Assembly (NCBI GenBank): GCA_028277725.1
Contig: JANQFX010000106.1
Coordinates: forward strand, 1 to 64,000
Direction of reading: 5' to 3'
DNA length: 64,000 bases
From: Thiohalocapsa sp.
GTDB lineage: Bacteria; Pseudomonadota; Gammaproteobacteria; Chromatiales; Chromatiaceae
Position numbers and translations under genes: made by a program. The notes under the pieces are model-generated. The model searched no databases, was not told where the DNA came from, and was given only the letters and a program-made list of their open reading frames with translations. Shown piece after piece: positions 46,133-55,168 of this stretch (position 1 is its first letter; each line of letters starts with the position of its first letter).

Positions 46133-46352
46133 GTTGGACGAGGCGGGGCAGCCGACGCTCACGCGGTGCGAGCGCGATCCAATAGGAAATCCCCGCCCTG
46201 CCAGTCGGGGCTGGCAGGATCGAGTTGAGGAAGCTTGGGTTCGGGCCGGAGTGGCCCAGAGGCACCCTCCCTGAGCAAGCGCCTTGAGGCGTGGCCGGGC
46301 GGCGACCTTACGAACGAGACATCCGCCGAGCTGGCAGCGCATGCAGAGAAAA

Positions 46353-46427
46353 TGGCGCTCCCTAGGGGATTCGAACCCCTGTTACCGGCGTGAGAGGCCG
46401 ACGTCCTAACCACTAGACGAAGGGAGC
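46353..46427 (-). tRNA. tRNA-Glu (anticodon CTC)
   Basis: On the minus strand the acceptor stem is GCTCCCT/AGGGAGC with discriminator G and an encoded CCA. The D arm is TCGTCTAGTGG. The anticodon loop is CTCTCAC, with anticodon CTC at 46392-46394. The T arm is AGGGG-TTCGAAT-CCCCT. It closely resembles E. coli tRNA-Glu apart from the anticodon base change TTC to CTC, so this is the GAG-reading isoacceptor. Confidence 0.96.
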
Positions 46428-46567
46428 GGAAGTGCATTCGGGAATCGCGTATTATACGCAGAACCCGGCTCTACTCAAGCTTTCCGGTGATGCGCGCCCA
46501 AACCTGCCGGATGGGCGCCTAACACCACCGCCTCGGAACCAATAACCGCGCCCGCACTCCCTTCCCC

Positions 46568-47950
46568 TTGTCCGTACCAGCCCAGACCGAACCCCTGATC
46601 GTCCCGCGGCCGGAGCACAGTGTCTCCCGCAGCAACATCAGTCCGAATGCGCTTAAGGTGCTCTATCGCCTGCGCGACGCCGGCCACGCCGCCTACCTGG
46701 TGGGCGGCGGTGTGCGCGACCTGCTGCTCGGCCATGAGCCGAAGGACTTCGACATCGCCACCGATGCCACCCCGGAGCAGGTCCGGCAGGTGTTCCGCAA
46801 CTCCCGGCTCATCGGCCGGCGCTTCCGGCTCGCGCACGTCTTCTTCGGCCCCGAGATCATTGAGGTCGCCACCTTCCGCGGCAGCACCATCCCTGCCGGT
46901 ACGGACGGCACCGACGACGACGCTCGAAGGGCTGAGAACGGCATGATCCTGCGCGATAACGTCTACGGCACCATCGCCGAGGACGCGTTGCGCCGGGATT
47001 TCACCGTCAATGCCCTCTACTACAACATTGACGACTTCTCTCTGGTGGACTATGCGGGGGGCCTCGAGGACATGGAGGCCGGACGGCTCCGGCTGATCGG
47101 CGACGACGTCGAGGCGCGCTACCGGGAGGACCCCGTGCGGATGCTCCGGGCCGTGCGTTTCGCCTGCAAGCTCGGATTCGTCATCGATGCCGGCTGCGAG
47201 GCGCCGCTGCCCGAGCTCGCGCCCCTGCTCTCGGAGGTCCCGGCGGCGCGGTTGTTCGAAGAGGCCCTGAAGCTGTTCCAAGCGGGTTACGGGTTGCACG
47301 CCTTCGAAAAACTGCGCCACTACGGCCTGTTCGAGCAGTTGTTCCCGGCCACCGAGGAATGCCTGTCGCGGCAGGAGCATGAGTTTCCGGTGACCTTCGT
47401 CAGTCGCGGACTCGACAACACCGATCGACGTATCCTCGACGGCAAGTCCGTGGTGCCTCAGTTCCTCTTCGCCGTATTGCTGTGGGAGCCGGTGCGCCTG
47501 CGCTACCAGGAGCTCTTGGAAGAGGGTGCCTCATGGGCGGATGCCATGGCGCTGGCCTCGCACGAAGTGGCTTCGGCACAACAACAGCACGTCGCTATCC
47601 CGAAGCGCATCGGCATGCCCATGCGGGAGATTTGGGCCCTGCAACCCCGGCTGGAACGCCGTCAGGGTCGCAGACCCATGACTCTGATTGGACACCCCCG
47701 TTTTCGGGCCGCCTACGACTTCTTGCTGCTGCGGGCCGAGGCGGGGGAGGTCGATCCAGAGCTTGCCCGGTGGTGGACCGAGTTCCAGGACGCCAACGCG
47801 GATGGGCGCGCCAAGATGGCCAGTGCCGGCAAACGCAAGCGCCCGCGTCGGCGACGCAAGCCGAAGCGGGCTCAGGGCGAGGGCGCCGAGGCCGCCGCGA
47901 TTCAGCGGGCGGGTGCCGGCGGTGACGGGGGTGGTCGCAATGACGGCTGA
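46568..47950 (+). CDS. pcnB: Poly(A) polymerase PcnB
   Basis: This is about 460 residues. The class II nucleotidyltransferase motif is AAYLVGGGVRDLLLGHEPKDFDIATDA, with the DxD metal site. FRLAHVFFGPEIIEVATFRG and AEDALRRDFTVNALYY follow, and the C-terminal tail is strongly basic (KRKRPRRRRKPKRAQ), as in bacterial PcnB. It adds 3' A-tails that mark RNAs for decay. The start used is TTG 46568; no better ATG is apparent. It leads pcnB-folK-panBCD and overlaps folK by 11 nt. Confidence 0.94.
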   Translation: MSVPAQTEPLIVPRPEHSVSRSNISPNALKVLYRLRDAGHAAYLVGGGVRDLLLGHEPKDFDIATDATPEQVRQVFRNSRLIGRRFRLAHVFFGPEIIEVATFRGSTIPAGTDGTDDDARRAENGMILRDNVYGTIAEDALRRDFTVNALYYNIDDFSLVDYAGGLEDMEAGRLRLIGDDVEARYREDPVRMLRAVRFACKLGFVIDAGCEAPLPELAPLLSEVPAARLFEEALKLFQAGYGLHAFEKLRHYGLFEQLFPATEECLSRQEHEFPVTFVSRGLDNTDRRILDGKSVVPQFLFAVLLWEPVRLRYQELLEEGASWADAMALASHEVASAQQQHVAIPKRIGMPMREIWALQPRLERRQGRRPMTLIGHPRFRAAYDFLLLRAEAGEVDPELARWWTEFQDANADGRAKMASAGKRKRPRRRRKPKRAQGEGAEAAAIQRAGAGGDGGGRNDG

Positions 47951-48572
47951 GCCGCATCCGGTCGCCCATGCGCACCCCGTCGAGGAGACCGCCTACATCG
48001 GCCTCGGTGCCAACCTCGACGACCCTCGCCGGCACGTCGAGACGGCCGTGGCCGAGCTCGCCCGGCTGCCTTCGACCCGGCTCGCTGCCACCTCGGCGCT
48101 CTATCGCACCGCGCCCCTGGGACCGGCGGATCAGCCCGACTACATCAACGCCGTTGCACGTATCGAGACACGACTGACGCCCCAGGCCCTGCTCGCCGCC
48201 ATGCAGGCCATCGAGCGCCGGCATGGCCGGGTACGCAACGGCACCCGCTGGGGGCCGCGTACCCTGGATCTGGATCTCCTCACCTTCGGAGATCGGCAGA
48301 TCTGCTCGAGCGGTTTGACGGTGCCCCACCCGGAGATGCACCGACGGGCCTTCGTGCTCGTGCCGCTGGCCGACGTGGCGCCGCGGGGGCTGTCGGTGCC
48401 GGGGCGCGACCAGCTGGCAGCATTGCTCGCCAAGGTGCCACGCGACGGGGTCGCGCGGCTGGCGTCCATGGATCTGCGGCCCCTGGCGGATCTATGTGCG
48501 ACCAATGAACACGGCCCTGCCGGCGGCGGCCCGGCCGCACAAGGCATGACAGGCACCGATCCCCTATGCTGA
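47940..48572 (+). CDS. folK: 2-amino-4-hydroxy-6-hydroxymethyldihydropteridine pyrophosphokinase FolK
   Basis: This 210-residue HPPK of folate biosynthesis has AYIGLGANLDDPRRHVETAV at the start and LYRTAPLGPADQPDYINAVA. The signature is NGTRWGPRTLDLDLLTFGDR, with the metal-binding DLDLL aspartates, followed by VPHPEMHRRAFVLVPLADV. The C-terminal 45 residues extend beyond the usual domain without recognised features. It overlaps pcnB by 11 nt, a common arrangement in Gammaproteobacteria. Confidence 0.95.
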   Translation: MTAEPHPVAHAHPVEETAYIGLGANLDDPRRHVETAVAELARLPSTRLAATSALYRTAPLGPADQPDYINAVARIETRLTPQALLAAMQAIERRHGRVRNGTRWGPRTLDLDLLTFGDRQICSSGLTVPHPEMHRRAFVLVPLADVAPRGLSVPGRDQLAALLAKVPRDGVARLASMDLRPLADLCATNEHGPAGGGPAAQGMTGTDPLC

Positions 48573-48715
48573 CGCGCTCCGGTGCGGCGCGAGGTCGAAG
48601 CGTCGGGTCCCGGGGTATGTTTCGGGCTCGGGCCATCGGGGGTGGCAACGACCGACCTATGACCAAGGCCCCGTAACCAACCGTCTCTAAGAGTAAACCC
48701 AACCGGAAACCGATC

Positions 48716-49531
48716 ATGACCGGCGCGCCTATCACGAACAGCTCCTTGGAAGCGATGAAGAGCGGCGGCGAGCGTATTGCCTGCCTCACCTGTTATGACG
48801 CGGCCTTCGCCAGCGTCCTCGAGGGTGCCGGCGTCGAGGTGCTCCTGGTGGGCGACTCCCTCGGCATGGTCCTGCAGGGCCAGCGCACCACCGTCTCGGT
48901 GACGCTGGACCATATGGTCTACCACAGCGCCTGCGTCAGCCGTGTCGCCCGGCGCGCGCTGGTGATGGCGGACATGCCTTTCTTATCCTATGCCACCGAG
49001 GATCGGGCATTGGCCGCCGCCGAGCGCCTGATGGGCGAGGGCGGTGCCGCGATGGTCAAGCTCGAGGGTGGTGGCGAGCTGGCTCGTACCGTCGCGCGCC
49101 TGACCCGCTTCGGCGCGCCCGTCTGTGCGCACCTCGGACTCTTGCCCCAGTCGATACATCAGCTCGGCAGCTATCGCTATCAGGGCAAGGACGACGCCGG
49201 CGCGGCGCGTATCCGGGACGACGCCCTGGCGCTCCAGGACGCCGGCGCGTCCTTGCTGGTGCTGGAATGTGTCCCTGCGTCCTTGGCCGGGGAGTTGGCC
49301 GCGGAGCTGACCATCCCGGTCATCGGCATCGGTGCCGGTGCGCGCTGCGACGGCCAGGTGCTGGTGCTGCACGACATGCTCGGGCTGCTGAGCGGCAAGG
49401 CACCCAGATTCAGTAAGGACTTCCTTGCCGAGCCGGGCGCGGGTCCGCTCAGCGTCTCCGCGGCCGTGCGGCGCTATGTGGACGCGGTCAAGTCCGGCGG
49501 CTTTCCGGGGGCGGAGCACACGCTGGCCTAG
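48716..49531 (+). CDS. panB: Ketopantoate hydroxymethyltransferase PanB
   Basis: This 271-residue TIM-barrel enzyme makes ketopantoate from ketoisovalerate in pantothenate synthesis. Landmarks are [31 protein letters not shown] (metal Asp), [35 protein letters not shown] (substrate loop) and [20 protein letters not shown]. The TAG stop lies inside the left end of dispersed element copy D, so the last codon region may have been shaped by that insertion; the length is near normal. Confidence 0.95.
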   Translation: MTGAPITNSSLEAMKSGGERIACLTCYDAAFASVLEGAGVEVLLVGDSLGMVLQGQRTTVSVTLDHMVYHSACVSRVARRALVMADMPFLSYATEDRALAAAERLMGEGGAAMVKLEGGGELARTVARLTRFGAPVCAHLGLLPQSIHQLGSYRYQGKDDAGAARIRDDALALQDAGASLLVLECVPASLAGELAAELTIPVIGIGAGARCDGQVLVLHDMLGLLSGKAPRFSKDFLAEPGAGPLSVSAAVRRYVDAVKSGGFPGAEHTLA

Positions 49532-49626
49532 GACTGCCGCGCCCAGGGTCGGCACACAGTGCCCACCGCTGGCTGCTTCCGCATCGAGTCGAGCGTGGTT
49601 GTCGTACGTCGACGCCGTTAGCGCTG
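49527..49626 (+). repeat. Dispersed TIR element, copy D (internally deleted)
   Basis: The left end, CCTAGGACTGCCGCGCCCAG, supplies the TAG stop of panB. The right end is GTCGTACGTCGACGCCGTTA followed by GCGCTGG. Compared with copies A and C, about 70-80 bp of the middle is missing. ACCGCTGGCTGCTTCC is shared with copy A (ACCGCTGGCCGTTTCC). Confidence 0.55.
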
Positions 49627-49703
49627 GTGTGGCACGAAAGCTGCCGTTCGTCGCCCCCAGGCGCCCCGACAGGATGCAACCGCACTGGAGACAGGATCGA
49701 AGC

Positions 49704-50561
49704 ATGATCACCCTGCACGACATCCCCGCGCTGCGCGCGCAACTGGCCGACTGGCGCCGCACCGGTCAGCGCATCGGTCTGGTGCCGACCATGGGCAATC
49801 TGCACGCCGGGCACATCGCCCTGGTGCGCGCGGCACTGAGTCGGGCGAATCGGGTCGTGACCACGGTCTTCGTCAACCCGCTGCAGTTCGGTCCCGGCGA
49901 AGACCTGGACGCCTATCCCCGCACCCTGGCGGAGGACGCGCGGCGGTTGAAGGAGGCGGGCAATCACTGCCTGTTCGTACCAGCGGAGTCCGAGCTTTAT
50001 CCCCGGGGGCGCGATGGCCACACCTGCGTCGAGGTGCCGGGGTTGTCCGCGGAGCTCTGCGGCGCCAGTCGCCCGGGGCACTTCCGCGGCGTCACCACGG
50101 TGGTCGCGAAGCTGTTCAACGTGGTGCAGCCGGACGTCGCGGTGTTCGGCCAGAAGGACTACCAGCAGTTGATGCTGATCCGGCGTATGGCAGCGGATCT
50201 GGATTGTCCGGTCGAGGTTGTCGGCGAGCCGACCGTGCGCGAGCCGGACGGTCTGGCGATGAGTTCGCGCAACGGCTACCTCACCGCCGATGAGCGCGCG
50301 CGGGCGCCGGCGTTGCATCGCGTTCTGGTCGAGGCCGCCGAGGCGATCGGCGCGGGCCGGGAACTGGCTCGGACGGAGCAGCGGGCCATGGCCGCACTGG
50401 CCGAGGCAGGGATGAGGCCGGATTATCTGAGCGTGCGTCGGCAATCCGACCTGGGCCACCCCGGTCCGCGGGATGGGGCGCTGGTCATCCTTGCTGCGGC
50501 CCATCTCGGCCGGGCCCGCCTCATCGACAACTTGGAATGCAGTCGGCCGACGGGGCCGTGA
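49704..50561 (+). CDS. panC: Pantothenate synthetase PanC
   Basis: This 285-residue ATP-dependent ligase joins pantoate and beta-alanine. Motifs are [20 protein letters not shown] (HxGH nucleotidyltransferase site), [55 protein letters not shown] and [12 protein letters not shown] (KMSK-like serines). The ATG at 49704 is preceded by GGAGACAGG. It lies 172 nt after panB; most of that gap is repeat copy D. Confidence 0.96.
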   Translation: MITLHDIPALRAQLADWRRTGQRIGLVPTMGNLHAGHIALVRAALSRANRVVTTVFVNPLQFGPGEDLDAYPRTLAEDARRLKEAGNHCLFVPAESELYPRGRDGHTCVEVPGLSAELCGASRPGHFRGVTTVVAKLFNVVQPDVAVFGQKDYQQLMLIRRMAADLDCPVEVVGEPTVREPDGLAMSSRNGYLTADERARAPALHRVLVEAAEAIGAGRELARTEQRAMAALAEAGMRPDYLSVRRQSDLGHPGPRDGALVILAAAHLGRARLIDNLECSRPTGP

Positions 50562-50766
50562 AGCCATTGAATCCGTGCCGCCTAGTCTCGTCCGCGGCGA
50601 CGATTTGGGTTGCGGCTCGGGCGTCTAGGTTGCGAGAATAGGAATATATTGCACCGCAGCATAACCGCCCGTCCCAATCACCAATGTGGCGGACGGGCCG
50701 CGACTGCGCCACTGAAATGACCCAGGTCGTTGCTCGTGCGGCGGCCACAGAGGAGTAAGCCACCCG

Positions 50767-51147
50767 ATGCAACTGACCTTGCTGAAGTGCAAGCTGCACC
50801 GCGCCTGCGTGACCCATGCGGAGCTGGACTATGAGGGCTCCTGCGCCATTGACGAGGACCTAATGCGCCTCGCCGGTATCCGCGAATTCGAGCAGCTGCA
50901 CATCTACAACCTCGCCAACGGCGAGCGCTTCACCACCTACGCCATCCGCGCGGAGGCGGGCTCGCGCGTGATTTCGATCAACGGCGCGGCCGCGCACAAG
51001 GCGCAGCCGACCGACCGCGTCATCATCTGCTGCTATGCGGCCATGACCGAGCAGGAGGCGGCGCTGTTCAAGCCCAGCCTGGTCTACTGCAACGAGCACA
51101 ACCAAGTCACCGGCACTAGCGACGCCATCCCCGCCCAAGCTGCCTGA
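50767..51147 (+). CDS. panD: Aspartate 1-decarboxylase PanD
   Basis: This 126-residue proenzyme self-cleaves between G24 and S25 (YEGSCAID) to create the pyruvoyl group that decarboxylates aspartate to beta-alanine. Other family features are K9 and H11 in [16 protein letters not shown], the [10 protein letters not shown] segment and [20 protein letters not shown]. It completes panB-panC-panD, lying 205 nt after panC across a more AT-rich segment that may hold its own promoter (TATATT near 50646). Confidence 0.96.
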   Translation: MQLTLLKCKLHRACVTHAELDYEGSCAIDEDLMRLAGIREFEQLHIYNLANGERFTTYAIRAEAGSRVISINGAAAHKAQPTDRVIICCYAAMTEQEAALFKPSLVYCNEHNQVTGTSDAIPAQAA

Positions 51148-51362
51148 CGCAGGCCGCCGACCGCGGGCGGTCGCAACCGGCCGCCCGACCAAGCAGGGCG
51201 CCGCCGCGCCGCCTGCCCTGAGCGCTCGATCGGATCTGCCGTCGAGCGGCCCCAACCCGACAGGGCGGCCGTCCTGGCCGTTCGCGTCGGCGCCCGAGCC
51301 GGCCCATGCGTCCCCGCGGCGATGCCGACTGCCGCCGCCCCTCCCCGGGGATCGATCCTCCG

Positions 51363-51401
51363 CGACCTCCATCGGCGGCCCTTGGCCGTCGATGGAGGTC
51401 G
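51363..51401 (+). terminator. Strong 18-bp hairpin between panD and glgP
   Basis: CGACCTCCATCG-type arms pair over 18 bp with a CTT loop, broken only by one G-T wobble (51363-51380 with 51384-51401). A G/T-rich segment follows rather than a pure T run. It is probably the transcription end of the pan genes, or a leader hairpin about 70 nt before glgP. The remaining part of this 324-nt gap (51148-51362) shows nothing I recognise. Confidence 0.5.
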
Positions 51402-51471
51402 GTGGTGGTTTGTCGTGTCCCCTGGCCTACACTGATCCCGCGAAGCACCGAAGACTACCGTGAGGAGCAGC

Positions 51472-53967
51472 ATGGCCAAGAACAAGAAAGACACGACAGC
51501 CAATAAGATCGAGCCGGATCAGGACCCGGGGGCGAGCCACACTCCCTCTAGCTTCGCGACGGACTGCCTGGATGCATTGCGCCTCGCGGTCGGTCGCGAG
51601 CGTGAGGATGCCACGCCCTACGACCGCTACCTGGCGCTGGCGACGGCCATCCGCGGGCGCCAACTCGATGCCTGGCTCGACACCGAGGCGCGCCGCCGGG
51701 ACGCCAGCGCCAAACGCGTGCACTACCTATCGCTGGAGTTCCTGGTCGGCCGCTCGCTGCAGAACGCCGTGCTCAACCTCGGCCTCGAGGGCGAAGCCCG
51801 CGTCGGCATCAATGCCCTCGGCATGGTGCTCGAGGACGTGTACGAGGAGGAACATGATGCGGCCCTCGGCAACGGTGGGCTGGGTCGGCTGGCGGCCTGC
51901 TTCCTGGACGCACTGGCGACCCAGGGCTACCCGGCGGTGGGCCACGGCATCCGCTACGAATACGGGATGTTCCGCCAGGAGATCCGTGACGGTGTGCAAC
52001 TGGAGCGTCCAGACAACTGGCTCTACCGCGGTAACCCCTGGGAGACGCCCCGGCCGGACGAGCGCGTCGCCGTGGGGTTCGGCGGCCATGTCGAGTACCA
52101 CACCGGCGATGACGGTCGGCTCCAGGTCGTCTGGTCGCCGGCCACGACGGTTTGGGCGGTGCCCCATATCACCCTGGTCCCGGGGTGGCGCAACGGCGTA
52201 TCGAACCCGCTGGTGCTCTGGGATGCCGCGTCCAGCGACGACTTCAACCTCGGCTACTTCAACGACGGCGACTACATCCGCGCCGTCGAGGACAAGGCCC
52301 ACGACGAGACCATCTCCAAGGTGCTCTACCCCGGCGACGCCAATGCCGCGGGCAAGGCCCTGCGTCTGAAGCAGCAGTATTTCTTCGTCGCCGCATCCTT
52401 GGCCCGCATCCTCAACGAGCACCTGACCGAGGAGGGGGCGCTCGATACGCTGCCGGAGCGGGTCGCCATCCACCTCAACGACACGCACCCGGTGGTGGCG
52501 ATTCCGGAGTTGATGCGGCTCCTGCTCGACGAGCACGGCTTCGGCTGGGAGGCGGCCTGGGACATCAGCACACGCACCTTTGCCTATACAAACCATACGC
52601 TCATGCCCGAAGCGCTCGAGCGCTGGGATGTCGGCCTGTTCGGCGGGCTACTGCCGCGCCACCTGGAGCTCTGCTACGAGATCAATCGACGCTTCCTCCG
52701 GGAGGTGTCCCAACGTTGGCCCAGGGATGGCGAGCGCCTGGCACGCATGTCCATTTTCGAGGGTGGAGAGGGTGACAAGCGCATCCGTATGGCCAATCTG
52801 GCACTGGTGGGGAGCCACAGCGTCAACGGAGTCGCGGCGCTGCACTCGGAACTATTGCGGCGCGATCTGTTCCGCGATTTCCACGAGCTCTGGCCGTCCA
52901 AGCTTCGCAACATCACCAACGGCGTCACCCAGCGGCGCTGGCTGCGGCAGGCCAATCCGGCCCTGGCGACGCTCATCACCGAGGCCATCGGCGAGCGTTG
53001 GCTCACCGATCTGGAGGCCCTGACCGAACTCGTTCCGCACGCCGAGGACGCGGCCTTCCGCGAGACCTGGTCCGGTATCAAGCGGCTCAACGCGCATGTG
53101 CTGGCGGAGTACGTGTCCGATCGCATCCAGGTCGACATCGACCCGGCTAGTCTGTTCGACGTGCAGGTGAAGCGCATCCACGAGTACAAGCGCCAGCTGA
53201 TGAACGTGCTTCGGGTGTTGGCCCAGTATCTGCGCATCAAGGACGACCCCAACGGCGATTGGACGCCGCGCACGGTCCTGCTCGCCGGCAAGGCGGCACC
53301 GGGCTACTGGGCGGCGAAGGAGATCATCCGACTGACCAACGATGTCGCCCGCTTCATCAACGCCGACCCGGCCACGAACGGGCTGCTGAAGCTCGCCTTC
53401 ATTCCTGACTACGGCGTGTCGCTGGCCGAGCGCATCTTCCCGGCGAGCGATCTCTCCGAGCAGATCTCCACCGCCGGCACCGAGGCATCCGGCACCGGCA
53501 ACATGAAGTTCGCCCTGAACGGCGCCCTGACCATCGGTACCCTGGACGGCGCCAACATCGAGATCGCCGAGGCCGTCGGCGCCCGGAATCTGTTCATTTT
53601 CGGCCTGTCCGAGCCCGAGGTCCGCGAGCTGCGCGTGGCCGGCTACCGCCCGCGGGACCATGTCGAGTCCAACGCCGAGATCCGCCGTGTGCTGGATCTG
53701 GTGATCTCGGGGGCGATCAGCGACGGCGACGCGAGTCGCTACTCGGCGCTGATGGACAACCTATTGGACTGGGATCCCTATTTGGTCCTGGCCGATTTCG
53801 CCAGTTACTCGGATGCCCAGGACGAGGCCGGGCGTTGCTTCAGTGACAGCGAGCGATGGACACGCATGGCCATCCTCAACGTCGCCCACATGGGTCGCTT
53901 CTCGAGCGACAGGTCGGTGCGGGAGTATGCCGAAGGTGTCTGGGGGATCGCTCCCCTGGAGGTGTAG
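51472..53967 (+). CDS. glgP: Glycogen/starch phosphorylase GlgP
   Basis: This 831-residue enzyme releases glucose-1-phosphate from glycogen. Landmarks are ALGNGGLGRLAACFLDALAT, KRIHEYKRQLMNVL and the PLP site GTEASGTGNMKFALNG, with Lys679. The ATG at 51472 follows GAGGAG. The TAG stop lies within the left end of a dispersed repeat remnant (copy E). No other glycogen gene is adjacent. It precedes the photosynthesis genes but is separated from them by its own intergenic region. Confidence 0.96.
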   Translation: MAKNKKDTTANKIEPDQDPGASHTPSSFATDCLDALRLAVGREREDATPYDRYLALATAIRGRQLDAWLDTEARRRDASAKRVHYLSLEFLVGRSLQNAVLNLGLEGEARVGINALGMVLEDVYEEEHDAALGNGGLGRLAACFLDALATQGYPAVGHGIRYEYGMFRQEIRDGVQLERPDNWLYRGNPWETPRPDERVAVGFGGHVEYHTGDDGRLQVVWSPATTVWAVPHITLVPGWRNGVSNPLVLWDAASSDDFNLGYFNDGDYIRAVEDKAHDETISKVLYPGDANAAGKALRLKQQYFFVAASLARILNEHLTEEGALDTLPERVAIHLNDTHPVVAIPELMRLLLDEHGFGWEAAWDISTRTFAYTNHTLMPEALERWDVGLFGGLLPRHLELCYEINRRFLREVSQRWPRDGERLARMSIFEGGEGDKRIRMANLALVGSHSVNGVAALHSELLRRDLFRDFHELWPSKLRNITNGVTQRRWLRQANPALATLITEAIGERWLTDLEALTELVPHAEDAAFRETWSGIKRLNAHVLAEYVSDRIQVDIDPASLFDVQVKRIHEYKRQLMNVLRVLAQYLRIKDDPNGDWTPRTVLLAGKAAPGYWAAKEIIRLTNDVARFINADPATNGLLKLAFIPDYGVSLAERIFPASDLSEQISTAGTEASGTGNMKFALNGALTIGTLDGANIEIAEAVGARNLFIFGLSEPEVRELRVAGYRPRDHVESNAEIRRVLDLVISGAISDGDASRYSALMDNLLDWDPYLVLADFASYSDAQDEAGRCFSDSERWTRMAILNVAHMGRFSSDRSVREYAEGVWGIAPLEV

Positions 53968-54006
53968 GACTGTCGCGCCCAAGATCGGCAAACGGCGCCC
54001 GCATTT
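53964..54006 (+). repeat. Dispersed TIR element, copy E (left end only)
   Basis: GTGTAGGACTGTCGCGCCCA followed by AGATCGGCAAACGGCGCCCGC matches the left ends of copies C and D, including the TAG that here is the glgP stop codon. The right end is absent; unrelated sequence follows. Confidence 0.5.
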
Positions 54007-54097
54007 GACCTGGCGCACCAAAACCCCCGTCTCCGCGCCATCTCCATCCGCGAGTGGCCCGGGCATGCGCGTGCCGCGTTGACGGGCGCAAGCCTGG

Positions 54098-54141
54098 TGT
54101 CTATCTTCGTTGACACTCGCAGAATTCAAGCGATCTTGACA
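54098..54141 (+). promoter_or_regulatory. PpsR/CrtJ-type operator and -35 box upstream of crtE
   Basis: TGT-N12-ACA (54098-54115) matches the PpsR/CrtJ consensus, and its right part, TTGACA (54110-54115), is a perfect -35 hexamer. A second TTGACA ends at 54141, exactly 26 bp further, the same offset as at bchC, although its left TGT half is lost. A good -10 box is not evident. These repressors shut photosynthesis genes off in oxygen. Confidence 0.65.
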
Positions 54142-54211
54142 CTCCGGGCGCGTGCCTGTCGAAGGCTTCCCCCTGAGCGTCCGTGCCCCAATCGCCAGCG
54201 TGGAGATCAAC

Positions 54212-55087
54212 GTGGACGTGTTGCAACGCATCGAGCAGGCCCTTGCAGCGGCCCTGGAACTCGGCATTGCCGAGGATGGCCCGCCCCAACTCGGCCAGGC
54301 GGTGCGGCATGCCGTCATGACGCCTGGCTCGCGGGCGCGTCCGCGGCTGGTGCTCGCGGTGGCCGCGGCCTGCGGTGACGACGCGCCGGAGGTCGCGGAT
54401 GCGGCGGCGGCGTCGCTGGAGTTGCTGCATTGCGCATCCCTGGTGCACGACGACATGCCGGTGTTCGACGACGCGGACACCCGTCGCGGCCAGCCCACGG
54501 TGCACAGGCTTTTCCCGGAGCACGGCGAGCAGCTCGCGCTGCTCACCGGTGACGGGCTCATCGTGCTGGCCTTCGAGAACCTCGCCTGGAACACCCGGCG
54601 GTACCCGGAGCGGCTGGGCCCGCTGACCCTGATCATCTCCCGTGCGGTCGGCGTCGGCCACGGCATCGTCGCCGGCCAGGCTTGGGAGTGCGAGACCGGC
54701 ATCGACCTGACCCAGTACCACCGCGAGAAGACCGCGGCCCTGTTCTCCGCGGCTACCCAGTCCGGGGCCGCCGCTGCGGGCCGGAACCCGGCGCCCTGGC
54801 GCACCCTGGGCGAGAACCTGGGTTTGGCTTATCAGGTGGCCGACGACCTGCGTGACGTCGCCGGCGACGCCGCCGACATCGGCAAGCCCACGGGGCAGGA
54901 CGCCACCCATGAGCGCCCCAGCGCCGTCAGAGAACTCGGCGTCGACGGCGCCCTGGCACGGCTGCACGAGCTGCTGAACGGCGCCATCGAGTCCATTCCC
55001 GAGTGTCCAGGGCGCGACGAGCTCGCCGCCATGGCGCAGGCGGAGATGGATCGGCTGCTGCCGGAGGGCCTACTGCGAGGGGCTTGA
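54212..55087 (+). CDS. crtE: Geranylgeranyl diphosphate synthase CrtE
   Basis: This is about 291 residues, a trans-isoprenyl diphosphate synthase. The first Asp-rich motif is LVHDDMPVFDDADTRRGQPT near residue 79 and the second is YQVADDLRDVAGD near residue 210. GGPP feeds carotenoid synthesis and the bacteriochlorophyll tail. Its place at the head of crtE-crtF-bchCXYZ argues for CrtE rather than IspA, which by sequence alone would be the alternative. I prefer GTG 54212 because GGAG lies 6 nt upstream; GTG 54152 would add 20 residues. Confidence 0.88.
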   Translation: MDVLQRIEQALAAALELGIAEDGPPQLGQAVRHAVMTPGSRARPRLVLAVAAACGDDAPEVADAAAASLELLHCASLVHDDMPVFDDADTRRGQPTVHRLFPEHGEQLALLTGDGLIVLAFENLAWNTRRYPERLGPLTLIISRAVGVGHGIVAGQAWECETGIDLTQYHREKTAALFSAATQSGAAAAGRNPAPWRTLGENLGLAYQVADDLRDVAGDAADIGKPTGQDATHERPSAVRELGVDGALARLHELLNGAIESIPECPGRDELAAMAQAEMDRLLPEGLLRGA

Positions 55088-55168
55088 GGGCACGGCGAAC
55101 AGGTTCAAGAGCCGGGCGCATTGCCGCGCCCTTCCACGTCCCCTCACAGCACCAAGGGTACCAAGCCC

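Noticed and set aside
46197-46218. Hairpin CCTGCCAG/CTGGCAGG as a terminator for tRNA-Glu
   Set aside because: It is about 135 nt beyond the tRNA 3' end and has no T run on the minus strand.
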